Positions 62,321-64,000 of a stretch of DNA of 64,000 nt are shown here, piece by piece. How positions within the stretch are numbered: the stretch's first letter is position 1; every line of letters starts with the position of its first letter. The position numbers were made by a program, and so were the translations under genes. The DNA is from Microbacterium trichothecenolyticum (GTDB lineage: Bacteria; Actinomycetota; Actinomycetes; Actinomycetales; Microbacteriaceae): the NCBI RefSeq assembly GCF_030818955.1, contig NZ_JAUTBF010000001.1, positions 3,472,001 to 3,536,000 on the forward strand, in the 5' to 3' direction. Below the pieces are notes generated by a model, which was not told the origin of the DNA, searched no databases, and worked only from the letters and a program-made list of their open reading frames with translations.

Positions 62321-62881
62321 TCAGGACTTGCGGGCCACGCGGTTCTCCGCGCTGACCATCCACGACAGCTGCTCGAGGCGCTCGAGCACGCCGTGCAGGA
62401 TGTCGGCGCTGGTGGGGTCCTCGTCGTCGACGTCGTCGTGCACGTCACGGACGGTGCCGACAGTCGCGTCGAGTCGCTCGGTGATGAGGTCGATGACCTC
62501 GGCGGTGTCGACCTCGCCCTGAGGGAACTCGGGCAGCGTCGTCGTCTCGGCGACGGTGTCGCTGCGGCCGTCGGGAAGCGCGTGCAGAGCGCGCATGCGC
62601 TCGGCGATCTCGTCGCCGAACTCTCGCGCGGCTTCGATGATCTCGTCGAGCTGGAGGTGGGTGTCGCGGAAGTTCTTGCCGACGACGTTCCAGTGGGCCT
62701 GCTTGCCCTGGATAGACAGTTCGATGAGGTCGACGAGCACCGCCTGAAGGCTGTCGGTGAGCTTCTCCGACGCCTGGAAGCCCTTCTCGGCGTTCTGCTC
62801 GTCGGTGGTCTCGGCGCCGCTCCCGCCGCGGGCGGGGCGGCGGCGGTTCTTGGTCGGGGCGTCCTTGGTGGTCGTGGACAT
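62321..62881 (-). CDS. dps: Dps-family DNA-protection/ferritin-like protein
   Basis: 186 residues. The ferroxidase centre residues are present (GKQAHWNVVGKNFRDTHLQLDEIIEAAREFGDEIAERM), as in starvation-induced Dps dodecamers that bind DNA and oxidise Fe(II) with H2O2. The N-terminal extension (KDAPTKNRRRPARGGSG) is basic and disordered, typical for DNA binding. H2O2 produced by the sarcosine and dimethylglycine oxidases elsewhere in the window would be a natural substrate, though co-regulation is not shown. AAAGGAA before ATG 62881. Confidence 0.93.
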   Translation of the reverse strand: MSTTTKDAPTKNRRRPARGGSGAETTDEQNAEKGFQASEKLTDSLQAVLVDLIELSIQGKQAHWNVVGKNFRDTHLQLDEIIEAAREFGDEIAERMRALHALPDGRSDTVAETTTLPEFPQGEVDTAEVIDLITERLDATVGTVRDVHDDVDDEDPTSADILHGVLERLEQLSWMVSAENRVARKS

Positions 62882-63387
62882 GCACGTTCCTTTCACTCGC
62901 GGTCGGCTACGACGTTAGGTGGAGCGCCTCGAACGGAGGCGGGGGTTGCGATGCGCCTGGCGGACGGTTAGCGCGCATCACCAACAGGTGTCTTGAGAAT
63001 CACCAGCATGATCGAACGCTGTTTACGGACGAGGCTCGATGACGAAACATGGCCGATACATCGCGTCCCTAGAGTTCGAGAAATTTCGCACGCGAAGGGC
63101 GGTGAGCAGCATGAATGACGGCGTGAAGATCACATTCACCACGGCCGACTGCCTTCGTGCTGCCGTTCTGCGCCGCCCCCGCATGGCTCTGCTCTCCAAG
63201 AAGCTCAGCAGCATCACTCACTCCTGACCTCGTCGATCACCGCTCGCGCTCTCTGCGCGGCGGTGGGTCGGCGCACGAGTCCTGCTTTTTCTTCGCCCGT
63301 CGTGGTCCATTCGACGCACCCCGTTTCCTTTCGGGGAATGCGTCTTTTCGGCGACGGCTCGGGCACCTCGAGTGAGGGATCTCCCGC
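62882..63387. other. Intergenic region between dps and the racemase gene
   Basis: 506 bp with lower GC in the middle (63040-63120). A 62-codon frame at 63039-63227 has no ribosome site and no recognisable domain. Nothing firm is seen; it presumably holds the promoters of dps and the racemase gene. Confidence 0.4.
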
Positions 63388-64000
63388 GTGAACATCGTCG
63401 TGATGAATTGCAATACGACGGCGAGCATGACCGAGGCCATGGCCTCGACGGCTCGTTCCGTCGCCGCTCCCGGAACCGTGATCATCGGCATGCAGCCGAA
63501 CTGGGGACCGGATTCCGCCGAAGGGTACTTCGACAGCTACCTGACGGCAGCCGCCGTGCTCGACCGCATGACGCAGCTGCCCGACGACGTCGACGCCGTC
63601 GTCATGGCGGGCTTCGGTGAGCACGGACGTGAGGGGGCCCGTGAGCTCCTGACCGTGCCGGTCGTCGACGTGACCGAGGCGGGTGCGCACCTCGCCCTGA
63701 TGCTCGGGCATCGATACGGCGTCGTGACCACCCTGCGGCGAGCGATCGCGCAGATCTCCGACAGCCTGACGACCGCGAACCTCCTCGGCGGGTGTGCCGC
63801 GATCGACGCCGCCGACCTCGGCGTGCTCGAGATCGAGGAAGACGTCGAGGCCACCCGAAAGGCCATGCTCGTCGCGGCGCACCGCGTGATCGAGCGCGGG
63901 GCCGAGGTCATCGTGCTCGGGTGCGCCGGCATGGTCGGCCTGCGCGAGTACCTCGAGGAAGAACTCCCCGTTCCCGTCATCGACTCCATCGAGGCGGCGA
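63388..64000 (+). CDS. Asp/Glu/hydantoin racemase-family protein, 3' end outside the window
   Basis: First 204 residues, open at the edge. VNIVVMNCNTTASMTEAM matches the INPNTSxSMT opening of Asp/Glu and hydantoin racemases; VVMAGFGEHGREGARELLTVPVVDVTEAGAHLALMLGHRYGVVTT and VIVLGCAGM follow the family. Two-cysteine racemases use one Cys in each half; the second (LGCAGM) is present, the first site reads AGFGEHG with Gly in place of Cys, so it may be a one-sided enzyme such as a decarboxylase or lyase. GTG 63388 is the likely start; an upstream GAGTGAGGGA serves as ribosome site. Confidence 0.75.
   Translation, partial: MNIVVMNCNTTASMTEAMASTARSVAAPGTVIIGMQPNWGPDSAEGYFDSYLTAAAVLDRMTQLPDDVDAVVMAGFGEHGREGARELLTVPVVDVTEAGAHLALMLGHRYGVVTTLRRAIAQISDSLTTANLLGGCAAIDAADLGVLEIEEDVEATRKAMLVAAHRVIERGAEVIVLGCAGMVGLREYLEEELPVPVIDSIEAA

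Noticed and set aside
63039-63227. A 62-codon + strand gene
   Set aside because: No ribosome site, no domain, and the Lys/Arg-rich content reads like non-coding DNA; kept only as part of the intergenic note.

Overview
The window is high-GC DNA from an actinobacterium, most likely Microbacterium or a close relative in the Microbacteriaceae. The grounds are the strong G/C third-codon bias, the many ATGA/GTGA start-stop overlaps, -10 hexamers sitting just upstream of starts with no Shine-Dalgarno, and the WXG100/FHA/FtsK secretion genes. No rRNA, tRNA, CRISPR array, transposase, integrase or phage gene was seen. Identifications rest on reading motifs and remembered family sequences; no database search was run.

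Layout. 1-9.0 kb is a type VII secretion (ESX-like) locus on the + strand: the tail of a membrane protein, an FHA protein, an EssC/EccC-type ATPase, a WXG100 protein, a longer WXG protein with a glycine-rich hydrophobic C-terminus, a small partner candidate and a DUF805-FHA fusion. 9.2-10.5 kb holds a MerR regulator and a VOC protein. 10.6-16.5 kb is cydABDC (cytochrome bd oxidase and its assembly exporter, - strand), divergent from a padR gene. 17.3-18.9 kb has csoR-copZ with a textbook CsoR operator, and small genes. 18.8-22.5 kb is an ABC exporter pair divergent from a DesK/NarL-type two-component system. 22.5-25.5 kb carries a BFN-domain protein, a 6-phosphogluconate dehydrogenase, an orphan pseudopilin-like protein and RNase HI.

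The metabolic core is 25.6-44.0 kb, a nearly complete choline-to-pyruvate route. BetA and BetB make glycine betaine, ProXWV imports it, and GbcAB, dimethylglycine oxidase and monomeric sarcosine oxidase strip its methyl groups in turn to give glycine. GlyA turns glycine plus 5,10-methylene-THF (released by dimethylglycine oxidase) into serine, and SdaA turns serine into pyruvate. An IclR regulator sits beside gbcA; the exact 9-mer TGCGCAACA recurs upstream of iclR, gbcA and glyA/betA. A tandem glycine riboswitch precedes glyA-sdaA.

44.0-53.1 kb looks like an accessory segment inserted between sdaA and a two-domain acetyltransferase gene. Its ends carry diverged copies of the sdaA tail and of the acetyltransferase 3' end, and it contains gene debris (acetyltransferase, RNase HI and SDR fragments), two Tat-exported surface proteins (one an internally duplicated RCC1 protein broken by a 2-nt insertion) and an ECF sigma/membrane-protein pair. 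53-64 kb returns to chromosomal genes: the acetyltransferase, a frameshifted secreted glycosidase-like lipoprotein, a luciferase-like monooxygenase, a Ski2-like helicase, a coiled-coil membrane protein, Dps and the start of an Asp/Glu-racemase-family gene cut by the window edge.
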